Source of the DNA: an uncultured Eubacteriales bacterium
GTDB lineage: Bacteria; Bacillota; Clostridia; Christensenellales; CAG-138
NCBI GenBank assembly: GCA_900547135.1
Contig: URFJ01000017.1
Location: forward strand, 1 to 22,440
Length of the DNA: 22,440 nt
Reading direction: 5' to 3'
Made by a program: the position numbers and the translations under genes. Position 1 is the stretch's first letter. Each line of letters starts with the position of its first letter. The notes under the pieces were generated by a model. The model made no database searches. It was given only the letters and a program-made list of their open reading frames with translations, and was not told the DNA's origin. Positions 15,352-22,440 of this stretch are shown here, in pieces.

Positions 15352-16143
15352 ATGAAGATCGTAGTATGCATGAAGCAGGTTCCCGATACAACTGAGGTCA
15401 AACTAGACCCCAAGACAGGGACTTTAATACGCGAAGGGGTTCCAAGCATAATAAACCCCGACGATAAGGCGGGCCTTGAGGCGGCACTTACCATACGTGA
15501 AAATGTGGGCGGAACCGTATCGGTTGTATCAATGGGTCCTCCCCAAGCCGACGCGGCGCTTAGAGAGGCGCTTGCAATGGGCGCAGACGAGGCCTATCTA
15601 GTAACGGACAGGGCATTTGGCGGAGCAGACACCTGGGCAACGTCGTCCACCATTGCCGCGGCGCTAAAGAAGATAGGATATGACATCATTGTCACTGGTA
15701 GGCAGGCGATAGACGGCGACACAGCCCAGGTTGGTCCTCAGATAGCCGAGCATTTGGGACTGCCTCAGGTAAGCTATGTCGAATCAATAGAATCGATTGA
15801 CGATGAAAGGCTGGTCGTCAGGCGCCAGTTTGAAGATAGATACCATTTGATAGAGGTTAAACTTCCCTGTCTCATTACGGCTTTAAGCGAGCTTGCCGCG
15901 CCGCGGTATATGAGCATTGCAGGCATATTTGACGCCTATCGCGAAAAGCAGGTAAATATCCTTACTCTTAAGGAGCTTGAGGATGTGCTGGATACCTCCA
16001 ATATAGGGCTTGCGGGTTCTCCAACCAGGGTCAAGCAGAGCTTCACCAAGCAGCCTAAGGGCATGGGTGAAAAATACGAGCTTGGCGCCGATGAAGCGGT
16101 TGATTTGATAATTAAAACGCTGGCCGACAAGTACATCATATAA
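15352..16143 (+). CDS. etfB: Electron transfer flavoprotein, beta subunit
   Basis: A 263-residue Etf beta subunit, the smaller half of the flavoprotein that passes electrons to Bcd. It opens with MKIVVCMKQVPDTTEVKLD, the family start, and has ALAMGADEAYLVTDRAFGGAD, then VTGRQAIDGDTAQVGPQIAEHLG (about 116-138), the stretch that binds the nucleotide. In clostridial Bcd-Etf complexes this subunit houses the bifurcating FAD, so that NADH drives both crotonyl-CoA and ferredoxin reduction; whether this one bifurcates cannot be read by eye. GAGGAGGG lies just upstream of the ATG, 13 bases after bcd. etfA follows after about 17 bases. Confidence 0.96.
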   Translation: MKIVVCMKQVPDTTEVKLDPKTGTLIREGVPSIINPDDKAGLEAALTIRENVGGTVSVVSMGPPQADAALREALAMGADEAYLVTDRAFGGADTWATSSTIAAALKKIGYDIIVTGRQAIDGDTAQVGPQIAEHLGLPQVSYVESIESIDDERLVVRRQFEDRYHLIEVKLPCLITALSELAAPRYMSIAGIFDAYREKQVNILTLKELEDVLDTSNIGLAGSPTRVKQSFTKQPKGMGEKYELGADEAVDLIIKTLADKYII

Positions 16144-16160
16144 AGCGGAGGTAAATGGAT

Positions 16161-17165
16161 ATGAGTAAAAACATATTTGTCTTTGCTGAACAGCGCGACG
16201 GTAAACTGCAGAAGGTATCGCTGGAGCTTATCGGCAAGGCGCGTGAGCTTATAACCGCGCATGACCAAAAGGTTGCCGCGGTTCTGATCGGCTATGACAT
16301 TAGGGAGGCTGCCTCCAACCTGATCGCTTTTGGGGCTGACGAAGTAATTATAGCTGATAATCCGGCACTGGCGGAATATATGACCGAGCCGTATACAAAG
16401 GCCATGAGCGAAATAATCGCTGCACACAGGCCGGAAATAGTGCTGTATGGCGCAACTTCAATCGGGCGCGACCTGGCGCCGCGGGTGTCCGCGCGGATAC
16501 ATACGGGGCTTACGGCGGACTGCACAAAGCTTGAGATTGATGAAGAAACTGGGCTGTTGCTTATGACGCGCCCGGCGTTTGGCGGCAATATAATGGCAAC
16601 TATAGTGTGCGCGGAACACCGCCCGCAGATGGCCACCGTTCGCCCTGGCGTAATGAAGGCCCTAGCTAAGGATGAAGCACGCCATGGCATAATAACAGAG
16701 TTCCCCGTTGATTTTGTACAATCGGACATTAATGTTCGCATATTGGAGGTTGTCAAAGGGAAAAAACGAAGCGTGGATATCACTGAAGCAAAGATACTGG
16801 TATCAGGCGGCAGAGGAATAGGTAAGCCTGAGAAATTTCAAATGCTTCGTGAGCTTGCAGACGTACTCGGAGGTGAAATATCCTCCTCACGCGCAAACGT
16901 GGACGCCGGCTGGATTGACCGTGACAGGCAGGTAGGGCAAACCGGCAAAACCGTTCACCCCAAGCTTTATATGGCCTGTGGGATCTCAGGCGCAATACAA
17001 CATATTGCCGGCATGGAGGAATCAGATTATATAATCGCTATCAATAAGGATAGCGGAGCCCCAATATTTGATGTTGCGGATCTTGGCATAGTAGGCGACT
17101 TGAACGTAATTATTCCTAAGCTGACTGAGGCGCTTAAAAAGTATAAGGCTGAAAAGGTATTGTAG
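16161..17165 (+). CDS. etfA: Electron transfer flavoprotein, alpha subunit
   Basis: A 334-residue Etf alpha subunit completing the Bcd-Etf complex. The N-terminal domain begins NIFVFAEQRDGKLQKVSLEL and has the block GATSIGRDLAPRVSAR and GLTADCT; RPAFGGNIMATIVC and HRPQMATVRPGVM complete it. The C-terminal FAD-binding domain has VSGGRGIG, GGEISSSRANVDAGW, VGQTGKTVHPKLYMACGISG and AINKDSGAPIF. Two ATGs are close: 16155 and 16161; GGAGG at 16147-16151 is only three bases from the first but nine from the second, so I prefer 16161 (MSKNIFVF). The C-terminal FAD domain is the mobile electron shuttle of the complex. It is the last gene of the operon and is followed by a strong terminator. Confidence 0.96.
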   Translation: MSKNIFVFAEQRDGKLQKVSLELIGKARELITAHDQKVAAVLIGYDIREAASNLIAFGADEVIIADNPALAEYMTEPYTKAMSEIIAAHRPEIVLYGATSIGRDLAPRVSARIHTGLTADCTKLEIDEETGLLLMTRPAFGGNIMATIVCAEHRPQMATVRPGVMKALAKDEARHGIITEFPVDFVQSDINVRILEVVKGKKRSVDITEAKILVSGGRGIGKPEKFQMLRELADVLGGEISSSRANVDAGWIDRDRQVGQTGKTVHPKLYMACGISGAIQHIAGMEESDYIIAINKDSGAPIFDVADLGIVGDLNVIIPKLTEALKKYKAEKVL

Positions 17166-17191
17166 CAGTTTACCCCGGGTGGATTAAAACT

Positions 17192-17228
17192 ATTAAAGAG
17201 GAATGCCTGACAGGCGTTCCTCTTTAAT
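17192..17228 (+). terminator. Rho-independent terminator after etfA
   Basis: An 18-base arm (17192-17209) pairs with 17211-17228 around GAGGAA/TTCCTC and GCCTG/CAGGC; the A-rich left and T-rich right arm ends (CTCTTTAATATT) supply the U tract. The symmetry would let it work in both directions. Confidence 0.85.
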
Positions 17229-17323
17229 ATTCCTGTTATATAGAGTGATTCTTATAGTTATGCAAGTTTGAATTGAACCTAAACAATTTTTTCATAGTAA
17301 TGGCTCCAAAGGCCGGTAAATAT

Positions 17324-17353
17324 ATGGCATTGTCATATGTCATATGATATAAT
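17324..17353 (+). promoter_or_regulatory. Promoter of the GyrI-like gene with CATATG repeats
   Basis: TATAAT at 17348-17353 and ATGGCA at 17324-17329 (18-base spacer). The spacer holds TCATATG twice in direct succession (17333-17339 and 17340-17346), each palindromic at its core, so a dimeric repressor could bind over the promoter. This operator role is inference. Confidence 0.5.
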
Positions 17354-17386
17354 AGCTTTATAGATTAAATGATTGGAGAAGGAAAT

Positions 17387-17860
17387 ATGGAATTTAGGAT
17401 AATATCGTTACCATCGTTTGAAGCCGTTTCTTCAGGGATTGACAAAAATTTTGATTTTTCACCCACTGGCGTTTTAGGTAAGTTCAACAAATACTTTTCA
17501 GCTATTAAGCCAGCGGCAAGGGATAGCTTTATGCCCCGTGATTTTCTATATTACGATGAGAAGAATCAGGGTATGGTCTGGATTTGGGCATTGAGCGAAG
17601 GCATGGATGATGGCGGAAACGAAATCCTTGATTTTGAAGGAGGGTATTATCTAACATATTGCTACAGGGACGGTGACGAGGAAGCCCGCCAAATATTGTA
17701 TGGAGAAGCTTTAAAATATATTGAGGCGTCTGAGGTGTTGGAGCTTGATGTCCGTCCGGACCATTATGCAATGGGCCACATTATCACCCCTCCTGAAGTC
17801 ATTCAGGCCCAGGGTTGGGCGCAGATGGAAGCATTTATTCCGGTTAAGTTACGAAAATAA
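17387..17860 (+). CDS. GyrI-like/effector-binding domain protein
   Basis: A 157-residue single-domain protein of the GyrI-like, AraC effector-binding group (SOUL/GyrI superfamily). Members bind hydrophobic small molecules; in regulators this domain is fused to a DNA-binding part, but here no such part is present, so it may be a stand-alone sensor, a sequestering protein or a hydrolase. Visible features are the opening strand FRIISLPSFEAVSSGI, the GVLGKFNKYF helix, a DFLYYDEKNQGMVWIWAL strand pair and the acidic GGYYLTYCYRDGDEEARQ segment. The start at 17387 follows GGAGAAGG by a few bases; the upstream ATG at 17369 has none. It stands alone between the etfA terminator and a gene on the opposite strand. 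Confidence 0.7.
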   Translation: MEFRIISLPSFEAVSSGIDKNFDFSPTGVLGKFNKYFSAIKPAARDSFMPRDFLYYDEKNQGMVWIWALSEGMDDGGNEILDFEGGYYLTYCYRDGDEEARQILYGEALKYIEASEVLELDVRPDHYAMGHIITPPEVIQAQGWAQMEAFIPVKLRK

Positions 17861-18014
17861 TGGCTGTTCTTTATCATTCATCTATTGCCCGTAAGCGCAT
17901 GTAAGTCAGCGTTTTATGGCATTTGATTTTAATATTCTAAGCAAGCATAATCCCAAAATCTCGTATATACCTGCCTCTCCCAAAAACTTAGAAATGCATG
18001 TATCACAATAGTTT

Positions 18015-18764
18015 TCAGTCGTCCCCCATCCTGTCCCTCGGTGGAAGCCTGAGGTTGTGCCACAGGTTATATTTGTGCGTATCGGCTATTGAATTCATTA
18101 GTCTGTCCTCAGCGTCAGGCACTATGCCGCATAGGTATGTAAGAATGGATTTCATTTCCTCCCTCTTGGTCTTGCCGGCAACCGGACAGTTTGGCTTTAA
18201 CACCGGAAGCCCAAGGCGGTTGGCAACTCCCAAGGCGTATTTTTCCGGAAGAAATACCAAGGGACGAATCAATGTTACGCCTTTACGGCTTAAATAGGTT
18301 ACTGGACCAAACGTGTTAAGCCTGCTCTCATAAAGAAGGCTTAAAAAAAACGTTTCCAGTACATCCTCCCTATTGTGCCCAAGCGCTACGAGCCTGCATC
18401 CGCGCGCCAGCGCCGCATTGTTTAGCGCTCCCCGTCTAAGCTTGGCGCACATCGCGCAGGGATTGCTTTCCTTTCGGATATTGAATACTACTTCGCCTAT
18501 ATCCGTTTTAATTACATCGAAAGGCACCCCTATGCTGTCCGCGAATTCGCTTACCATTGCCGTATCCTGCTCTACAAGTCCCAGGTCAAGCATAACGCCG
18601 CATACCTCATAGCTGCGCCTGCAAAACCTCTGGTATAGTTTTAAGCCATACATAAGAAGCAGGCTATCCTTTCCTCCGGAGACCCCCACGCATATCCTAT
18701 CTCCATCCTGTATCATGTTATATCGCTCGTCAGCGCGGCGTATGCAGCCCAAAACCCTCTTCAT
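18015..18764 (-). CDS. PP-loop ATPase, TtcA-like tRNA thiolation protein
   Basis: A 249-residue enzyme of the TtcA/TilS/ThiI N-type ATP-pyrophosphatase group; TtcA 2-thiolates cytidine 32 of some tRNAs. The PP-loop SGGKDSLLLMYGL (29-41) activates the tRNA base as adenylate. A CxxC pair is in NPCAMCAKLRRGAL and a third Cys is in PNCPVAGK, the arrangement that holds the iron-sulfur cluster in TtcA-like proteins. LGHNREDVLETFFLSLLY is a typical substrate-side motif. It is not TilS, as it lacks the C-terminal domains. The ATG at 18764 follows a short GGAG; a hairpin precedes it. The gene converges on the GyrI-like gene with a 154-base gap in which I see no good terminator. TtcA versus another PP-loop thiolase is undecided. 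Confidence 0.85.
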   Translation of the reverse strand: MKRVLGCIRRADERYNMIQDGDRICVGVSGGKDSLLLMYGLKLYQRFCRRSYEVCGVMLDLGLVEQDTAMVSEFADSIGVPFDVIKTDIGEVVFNIRKESNPCAMCAKLRRGALNNAALARGCRLVALGHNREDVLETFFLSLLYESRLNTFGPVTYLSRKGVTLIRPLVFLPEKYALGVANRLGLPVLKPNCPVAGKTKREEMKSILTYLCGIVPDAEDRLMNSIADTHKYNLWHNLRLPPRDRMGDD

Positions 18765-18818
18765 CTAAAACTCCAGCTTTTTTTGCGGCAATTAACCGCA
18801 AATAATCATATGGATAAG

Positions 18819-18847
18819 ATTATACGGTATAAAGATCATGTTGTACA
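18819..18847 (-). promoter_or_regulatory. Candidate promoter for the TtcA-like gene
   Basis: On the minus strand, TATAAT (plus 18819-18824) and TGTACA (plus 18842-18847) are separated by 17 bases. A 10-base inverted repeat, ATATGGATAA 18808-18817 with TTATCCATAT 18854-18863 by eye, brackets it. The rest of the 291-base gap 18765-19055 contains a leader hairpin (18782-18802) and the aminotransferase terminator. Confidence 0.45.
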
Positions 18848-19001
18848 GACCCTTTATCCATATAAAGAATTGATTTAACCCAGTCCTGCTCCCCGCATAC
18901 GTTTATGCTTATATTATATTTACCCATTAACTAAGTGTAATTCCTCCCAAGCATAATAGCTTACAACCGCTATAATGGATGAGATCCGTCTTTTAGGCAT
19001 T

Positions 19002-19036
19002 AGATAAAAGACCGTCTGGGAATACCCCAGACGGTC
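19002..19036 (-). terminator. Rho-independent terminator of the aminotransferase gene
   Basis: GACCGTCTGGG (19010-19020) pairs with CCCAGACGGTC (19026-19036), 11 perfect pairs with a 5-base loop. Read on the minus strand it is followed by TTTTATC (complement of 19003-19009), a good U tract, about 20 bases after the stop codon. Confidence 0.9.
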
Positions 19037-19055
19037 CTGCCTCATATTAGCATCT

Positions 19056-20228
19056 CTATTTCAATGAGTCAAGAAACGCCTTAATTCTGCGTACAGCTTC
19101 CTTTATGTCGTTTATATCCGTAGCATAGCAGCACCTGATATAGCCCTCCCCGCTGGGTCCAAACGCGGTACCGGGCACAGCACAGACGTTTGAATACGCT
19201 AAAAGCCTGTCGCAAAACTCCTCGGAGCACAATCCACTGACTGCTATTGAAGGGAATACATAGAATGCGCCCTCCGGCTCGTTACAGGTCATGCCAAGTT
19301 CATTAAAGGAGTCGATTATATAACGGCGGCGCTTATCATACTCGTTTATCATATAGCGCATGTCCGCCCAGTCGGTTTCAAAGCCCTGTCTGAGAGCGGC
19401 GATGCCCGCATATTGCGCCGGCGTAGGCGCGCTTAGCATCGTAAGCTGATGTATCTTCGTCATCGCGGCGATTATCTCCCTAGGAGCCGCCGCATAACCC
19501 AAGCGCCAGCCGGTCATGGAAAACGCCTTTGAAAAACCGTTAAGTACTACGGTTCGCTCGCGCATGCCTGGCAGGGATGCGATTGAAACGTGGCGCTTCC
19601 CGCCATAGGTTAGCTCTGAATATATCTCATCGGCCAGCACCAATATATCGGTACCGCGAAGAATATCAGCAATCGAAACCAGATCATCATACTCCATTAT
19701 CCCACCCGTTGGATTGTTTGGGAACGGAAGAATCAGCGCCTTGGTCCTGGGCGTAATCGCTGCCCTAAGCGCATCCGGAGTGATCTTAAACTTTGTGTCA
19801 GCGGTAGTAACCAGCGGAACCGCCGTTGCGCCCGCAAACGTTACGCCCGGTATATAGGCTACATAGGTGGGTTCGGGAACTATCACCTCGTCGCCCGGCG
19901 CTATCAAAGCGCGTATAGCTAGGTCAATGGCCTGGCTTGCGCCCACGGTGATCAGGATTTCAGATATATCGTACTTTAGGTTAACGCGCTCATCCAAGTA
20001 ACTGGAAATGAGTTCGCGCAGTTCTGGCATTCCCGAATTTGATGAATACGGTATGCGCCCCTTCGACAACCTATCGAGCGCTTCCCTTCTAATTGCCTCG
20101 GGAGTTGGGAAATCGGGTTCGCCAACGCCCAAGCTGATTGTTTCATCGTTAAGCAGGTCGAAATACTTTCTTATACCCGAAGGGGGGACGTCCTGAACGC
20201 TCTTTACGATGAGTTTTGAATAATCCAT
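19056..20228 (-). CDS. Class I/II pyridoxal-phosphate aminotransferase
   Basis: A 390-residue fold-type I aminotransferase, probably for aspartate or an aromatic/branched amino acid. The opening segment SGIRKYFDLLND and SLGVGEPDFPTPEAI match the PatA/AspC-like subgroup of Firmicutes. From the ATG, NNPTG (171-175) carries the Asn that contacts the PLP, D200 in LADEIYSEL binds the pyridine nitrogen, and K234 in NGFSKAFSMTGWRLGYA is the Schiff-base lysine; RCCYAT near the end has the substrate-binding Arg. The ATG at 20228 lies 11 bases after AAAGGTGG; a GTG five codons earlier overlaps that site and is rejected. It follows the YoaR/VanW gene by 126 bases with hairpins between them. Exact substrate is unknown. 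Confidence 0.9.
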   Translation of the reverse strand: MDYSKLIVKSVQDVPPSGIRKYFDLLNDETISLGVGEPDFPTPEAIRREALDRLSKGRIPYSSNSGMPELRELISSYLDERVNLKYDISEILITVGASQAIDLAIRALIAPGDEVIVPEPTYVAYIPGVTFAGATAVPLVTTADTKFKITPDALRAAITPRTKALILPFPNNPTGGIMEYDDLVSIADILRGTDILVLADEIYSELTYGGKRHVSIASLPGMRERTVVLNGFSKAFSMTGWRLGYAAAPREIIAAMTKIHQLTMLSAPTPAQYAGIAALRQGFETDWADMRYMINEYDKRRRYIIDSFNELGMTCNEPEGAFYVFPSIAVSGLCSEEFCDRLLAYSNVCAVPGTAFGPSGEGYIRCCYATDINDIKEAVRRIKAFLDSLK

Positions 20229-20300
20229 TTTGGAAGAAACCACCTTTCGTTTATTATACGTTTTTCAACGGCCGACGGCATCCGCCAAGTTTATGCGGAA

Positions 20301-20329
20301 TTAAAGCATAGCCAAGAGCCATGCTTTAA
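20301..20329. terminator. Hairpin between the YoaR/VanW gene and the aminotransferase gene
   Basis: TTAAAGCAT (20301-20309) and ATGCTTTAA (20321-20329) pair over 9 bases with an 11-base loop, 26 bases after the VanW-domain stop on the minus strand. The U tract is short, so termination is likely partial. TCCGC/GCGGA (20281-20299) is a second small hairpin. A TATAAT-like box for the aminotransferase lies nearby on the minus strand. Confidence 0.4.
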
Positions 20330-20354
20330 ACGCTTAGGGGAGGTTTAGCTCTCA

Positions 20355-21884
20355 TCACTGCGGCTTTGGCAGTCTTGGATCCCCTGTCCCGACCTTGATC
20401 CTGCCCCTTACAGGGCTGTAATTGTCGGTGTACAACTTTTCGGTTTCCACCAGTTCACCGTCTTTATACTTATACCTATATGCGGTTGCGCGGTATCCGT
20501 CCCTAGCCGATATATCCGTTTCCCTGTAACCTTCCGGCCAATCAGAAACGTAGACATACTCGGGACTTTGCGGGGGTATGACCGCCTCGGTTATCCCCTC
20601 CGTCTTATATGTAATACCTTCAGGCAACGGAGCGCCATATACGTACACAGTCATAATATAATTCACATTGTCCGCATAAGCAAATATATAAATTGGAGCT
20701 TCCGTCTTATTTACAAACTTTAGATCCGGTCCGCCTGTGGATACAGTTGCGTCCAATCCATAATCTACGTATGACGAAGGCCAGGAGTGTTTTTTCCTCT
20801 CGGTAAATTCAATTTCAGGTCCGCAAAGCAGCAACGCATTGTAAAGGGTGGTTGATACCTGGCATATTCCCCCGCCCGCCTGATTTACATATCTGCTTCC
20901 GTTTACTATTCCCGGGGCTAAAAGCCACCCGTCTTTTTCGTATCTGGGTCCGATATACTCATTGAAAGAAATCTCCTGCCCGGCTTCCACACGGCACCCG
21001 TTAAGTATATCCGCCGCCTTTTGAATATTGCGTATACGGTTAAAGTTCTTAAGGCTTGAACTGGTTCCATATGACGTCTGATAGGTTGCCCTAAGCTGTG
21101 TAAGTCCCTTCAGATCGTCAATTGTTAATTCCGGCTCAATATACTCAAACTCAGGACTTACCTCAACATGCGCATTATTTTCAGAAATCGCGTTTTTTAT
21201 ATCTAAAACGATATCATCAACGTTCAGTCTCCTTCCGCGTTCCCCATCAACATAATCAAAACTTGGCTTGCTTGACGTCCTTATTGGGCGCGCTACGGCG
21301 TCAATTGGAGCTGTATCCACCAATTCTGCAATACGCTCAATCACCTCACGTAGCCTACGCTCATCGCTAAGCTTGTATTCAACCGCGAAGGCCGCTCCCT
21401 CCTGAGCAAGATTGTTCTTTACGGCAAGGTTGTTTACAGCCGTATCCCCGCGCCCAAGCGACATAGCATCCATAAGAACCTGTTCAAGCGTAACCGTAAC
21501 GCCAATATCATTTGCCGAAAGAAGCCATATCCTGTTGTCAATCCTCACCGTTACATTAAACGACGCAAGTTCCTGTTTAACCTTAGGCGCTACAAGATTC
21601 CACGCTTCGCTAAAGGTAAGGCCAGAAACGTCCAGGCCACTTACGCTGATACCTTCGTAAAATTTGCCATTATCCCTGTATGCGTTCATATCATCGCTGC
21701 CGGGCTTAACCGTAACCATGCATATTCCAACCCCAATTAGCGCTACGAGAAGCACCAGAAATACAGCGCGCATAACCAGCACAGGAGTGCTAGCCCCGCG
21801 TTTCTTCCTGTTTGTTTTTTTTTCTCTTGTATTTGAGACGGAAGGGCTTTTTCCAGCTGAATTTTTATGCGATCTATTGTCCAT
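20355..21884 (-). CDS. Membrane-anchored YoaR-type protein with VanW domain
   Basis: A 509-residue protein with a basic cytoplasmic head (1-33, KKTNRKKRG), one membrane segment at about 34-58, and an external remainder. Residues about 75-250 resemble the YoaR/PG_binding_4 domain (the GISVSGLDVSGLTFSEA opening is typical). The VanW domain runs from about 280 to 410, with ISFNEYIG (305-312), NQAGGGICQVSTTLYNALL (334-352) carrying the conserved Cys at 341, and ERKKHSWPSSYVDYG. The function of these proteins is not established; they are thought to act on or bind the cell wall. ATG with AAGGAG upstream and its own promoter. Length is usual for the group. Confidence 0.92.
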   Translation of the reverse strand: MDNRSHKNSAGKSPSVSNTREKKTNRKKRGASTPVLVMRAVFLVLLVALIGVGICMVTVKPGSDDMNAYRDNGKFYEGISVSGLDVSGLTFSEAWNLVAPKVKQELASFNVTVRIDNRIWLLSANDIGVTVTLEQVLMDAMSLGRGDTAVNNLAVKNNLAQEGAAFAVEYKLSDERRLREVIERIAELVDTAPIDAVARPIRTSSKPSFDYVDGERGRRLNVDDIVLDIKNAISENNAHVEVSPEFEYIEPELTIDDLKGLTQLRATYQTSYGTSSSLKNFNRIRNIQKAADILNGCRVEAGQEISFNEYIGPRYEKDGWLLAPGIVNGSRYVNQAGGGICQVSTTLYNALLLCGPEIEFTERKKHSWPSSYVDYGLDATVSTGGPDLKFVNKTEAPIYIFAYADNVNYIMTVYVYGAPLPEGITYKTEGITEAVIPPQSPEYVYVSDWPEGYRETDISARDGYRATAYRYKYKDGELVETEKLYTDNYSPVRGRIKVGTGDPRLPKPQ

Positions 21885-21921
21885 TTAAGACTCCTTGGAG
21901 ACATTAATCAATATCTTCTTT

Positions 21922-21950
21922 AGTATAAGGCATTTGTGCTTTTACGGCAA
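21922..21950 (-). promoter_or_regulatory. Promoter of the YoaR/VanW gene
   Basis: On the minus strand TTGCCG (plus 21945-21950) and TATACT (plus 21922-21927) with a 17-base spacer, 38 bases before the start codon; the ribosome binding site AAGGAG lies between them and the ATG. Confidence 0.65.
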
Positions 21951-21972
21951 TACGTGAGCAGACCTTTTTTAC

Positions 21973-21993
21973 ATTTGTGTCAAATTTGCGTCA
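21973..21993 (-). repeat. Two 10-base direct repeats upstream of the YoaR/VanW promoter
   Basis: ATTTGTGTCA (21973-21982) and ATTTGCGTCA (21984-21993) are 9/10 identical and start 11 bases apart, so they face the same side of the helix. They lie 23-43 bases upstream of the -35 box, the usual place for an activator. The first copy also reads as a palindrome, ATTTG-TGT-CAAAT (21973-21985). OmpR/PhoB-type regulators bind such repeats; which one is inference. Confidence 0.5.
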
Positions 21994-22023
21994 GGTCATA
22001 ATGATCATGGGTTTATGGCTATA

Positions 22024-22440
22024 CTATCGCACTTTCCCCTTTGGCTTTTCCTTTTGGTTCTCGGATATTAGCAGCGGCCTTACCGATTTTCTATAATAAT
22101 GAATAAGCGCCACGAAAGCCATTACTAATGCAATGCAGTATACTGCTATATGGATTTTTCCTATAGCGGGCCAGTAAATACTCATAAATGTGAGCGCTAC
22201 CGCTGCGTTGAACACGCCCGCCGCAACCTTTCCAAACCAGTCGGCATAGACAACAATTTGCTTTTTAAACATTATTACCCCGCCGATAATCATAATCAGT
22301 TCCTTTAACAGGGCTATTACAAGAACAAACAATGGTATCCAGCGCACAAAGTAAAAACAAAACAGTGCCGACAGCAGCAGCAGTTTGTCCGCTAATGGGT
22401 CCAGAACCTTTCCAATGTCGCTTATCCAGTTGTTGCGCCT
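22024..22440 (-). CDS. pgsA: CDP-diacylglycerol--glycerol-3-phosphate 3-phosphatidyltransferase (C-terminal part)
   Basis: The last 138 residues of an integral membrane enzyme that makes phosphatidylglycerophosphate, the first step to phosphatidylglycerol and cardiolipin. The frame runs open to the window edge, so the N-terminus is missing. The first visible part has GKVLDPLADK, the G(x3)D(x3)D end of the CDP-alcohol phosphotransferase motif that holds the catalytic metal and Asp residues. Hydrophobic segments follow: LLLLSALFCFYF, LFVLVIALLKELIMIIGGVIMF, and two more in the last 70 residues, with a basic tail. In-frame GTG at 22347 is internal, not a start. Stop is TAG at 22024. Identification rests on the motif and topology. 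Confidence 0.9.
   Translation of the reverse strand, partial: RRNNWISDIGKVLDPLADKLLLLSALFCFYFVRWIPLFVLVIALLKELIMIIGGVIMFKKQIVVYADWFGKVAAGVFNAAVALTFMSIYWPAIGKIHIAVYCIALVMAFVALIHYYRKSVRPLLISENQKEKPKGKVR

Noticed and set aside
14196..17165. Complete butyrate pathway
   Set aside because: Only bcd, etfB and etfA are present; crotonase, hydroxybutyryl-CoA dehydrogenase and thiolase are not in the window.
18782..18802. TTTGCGG/CCGCAAA hairpin as a terminator
   Set aside because: On the minus strand it is followed by A residues rather than T, and on the plus strand there is no T run after it; it is at most a leader hairpin of the TtcA-like gene.
1..22440. tRNA or rRNA genes, CRISPR arrays, insertion sequences, prophage genes or an attachment site
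   Set aside because: I found no cloverleaf-like stretch, regularly spaced repeats, transposase or integrase motif by reading; a tRNAscan or ISfinder search would settle it.

Overview
The window looks like a chromosomal stretch from a spore-forming, anaerobic Firmicute of class Clostridia. Evidence: two alpha/beta-type small acid-soluble spore proteins, a butyryl-CoA dehydrogenase/electron-transfer flavoprotein operon, the Asp23(YloU)-YloV-RecG gene order known from Firmicutes, strong AGGAGG ribosome binding sites, and a VanG-type glycopeptide-resistance-like cluster. Nothing suggests a phage, plasmid, transposon or CRISPR array. Coding is dense, with genes on the + strand to about 17.9 kb and on the - strand after that.

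Left part (1-8.1 kb, + strand): nicotinate phosphoribosyltransferase (NAD salvage), a small lipoprotein, a sugar-binding-type lipoprotein directly followed by deoxyribose-phosphate aldolase (probably a small deoxyribose/nucleoside unit without its own ABC transporter here), then an Asp23-family protein, a YloV/FakA-type kinase and the RecG helicase. The yloU-yloV gap and the bcd leader both contain several nested inverted repeats.

Spore and cell-wall part (8.3-13.9 kb, + strand): two tandem SASP genes with an unlabelled 49-codon reading frame between them, a terminator, then vanR-vanS and, after a 266-base gap with a candidate activated promoter, vanG-vanXY-vanW. The two-component system would sense the cell-wall antibiotic or wall stress; VanG would make an alternative depsi/dipeptide (most likely D-Ala-D-Ser) and VanXY would remove normal D-Ala-D-Ala ends. 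The cluster has no vanT serine racemase, which is the usual D-Ser source in VanG clusters, and has vanW at the end.

Metabolic part (14.2-17.2 kb, + strand): bcd-etfB-etfA, encoding the butyryl-CoA dehydrogenase/Etf complex, preceded by a strongly structured leader and ended by a clear terminator. A GyrI-like effector-binding protein follows.

Right part (- strand, read from right to left): the C-terminal part of PgsA (phosphatidylglycerophosphate synthase, cut by the window edge), a membrane-anchored YoaR-type protein with a second VanW domain and its own promoter with upstream 11-base-phased repeats, a class I aminotransferase with a clear terminator, and a TtcA-like PP-loop ATPase.

No gene here is an entirely new system. 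The points most worth following up are the racemase-less VanG/XY/W cluster, the structured RNA ahead of bcd, the repeats ahead of the second VanW gene, and a CxxCxxCxxC motif at the lipidated end of the binding protein.
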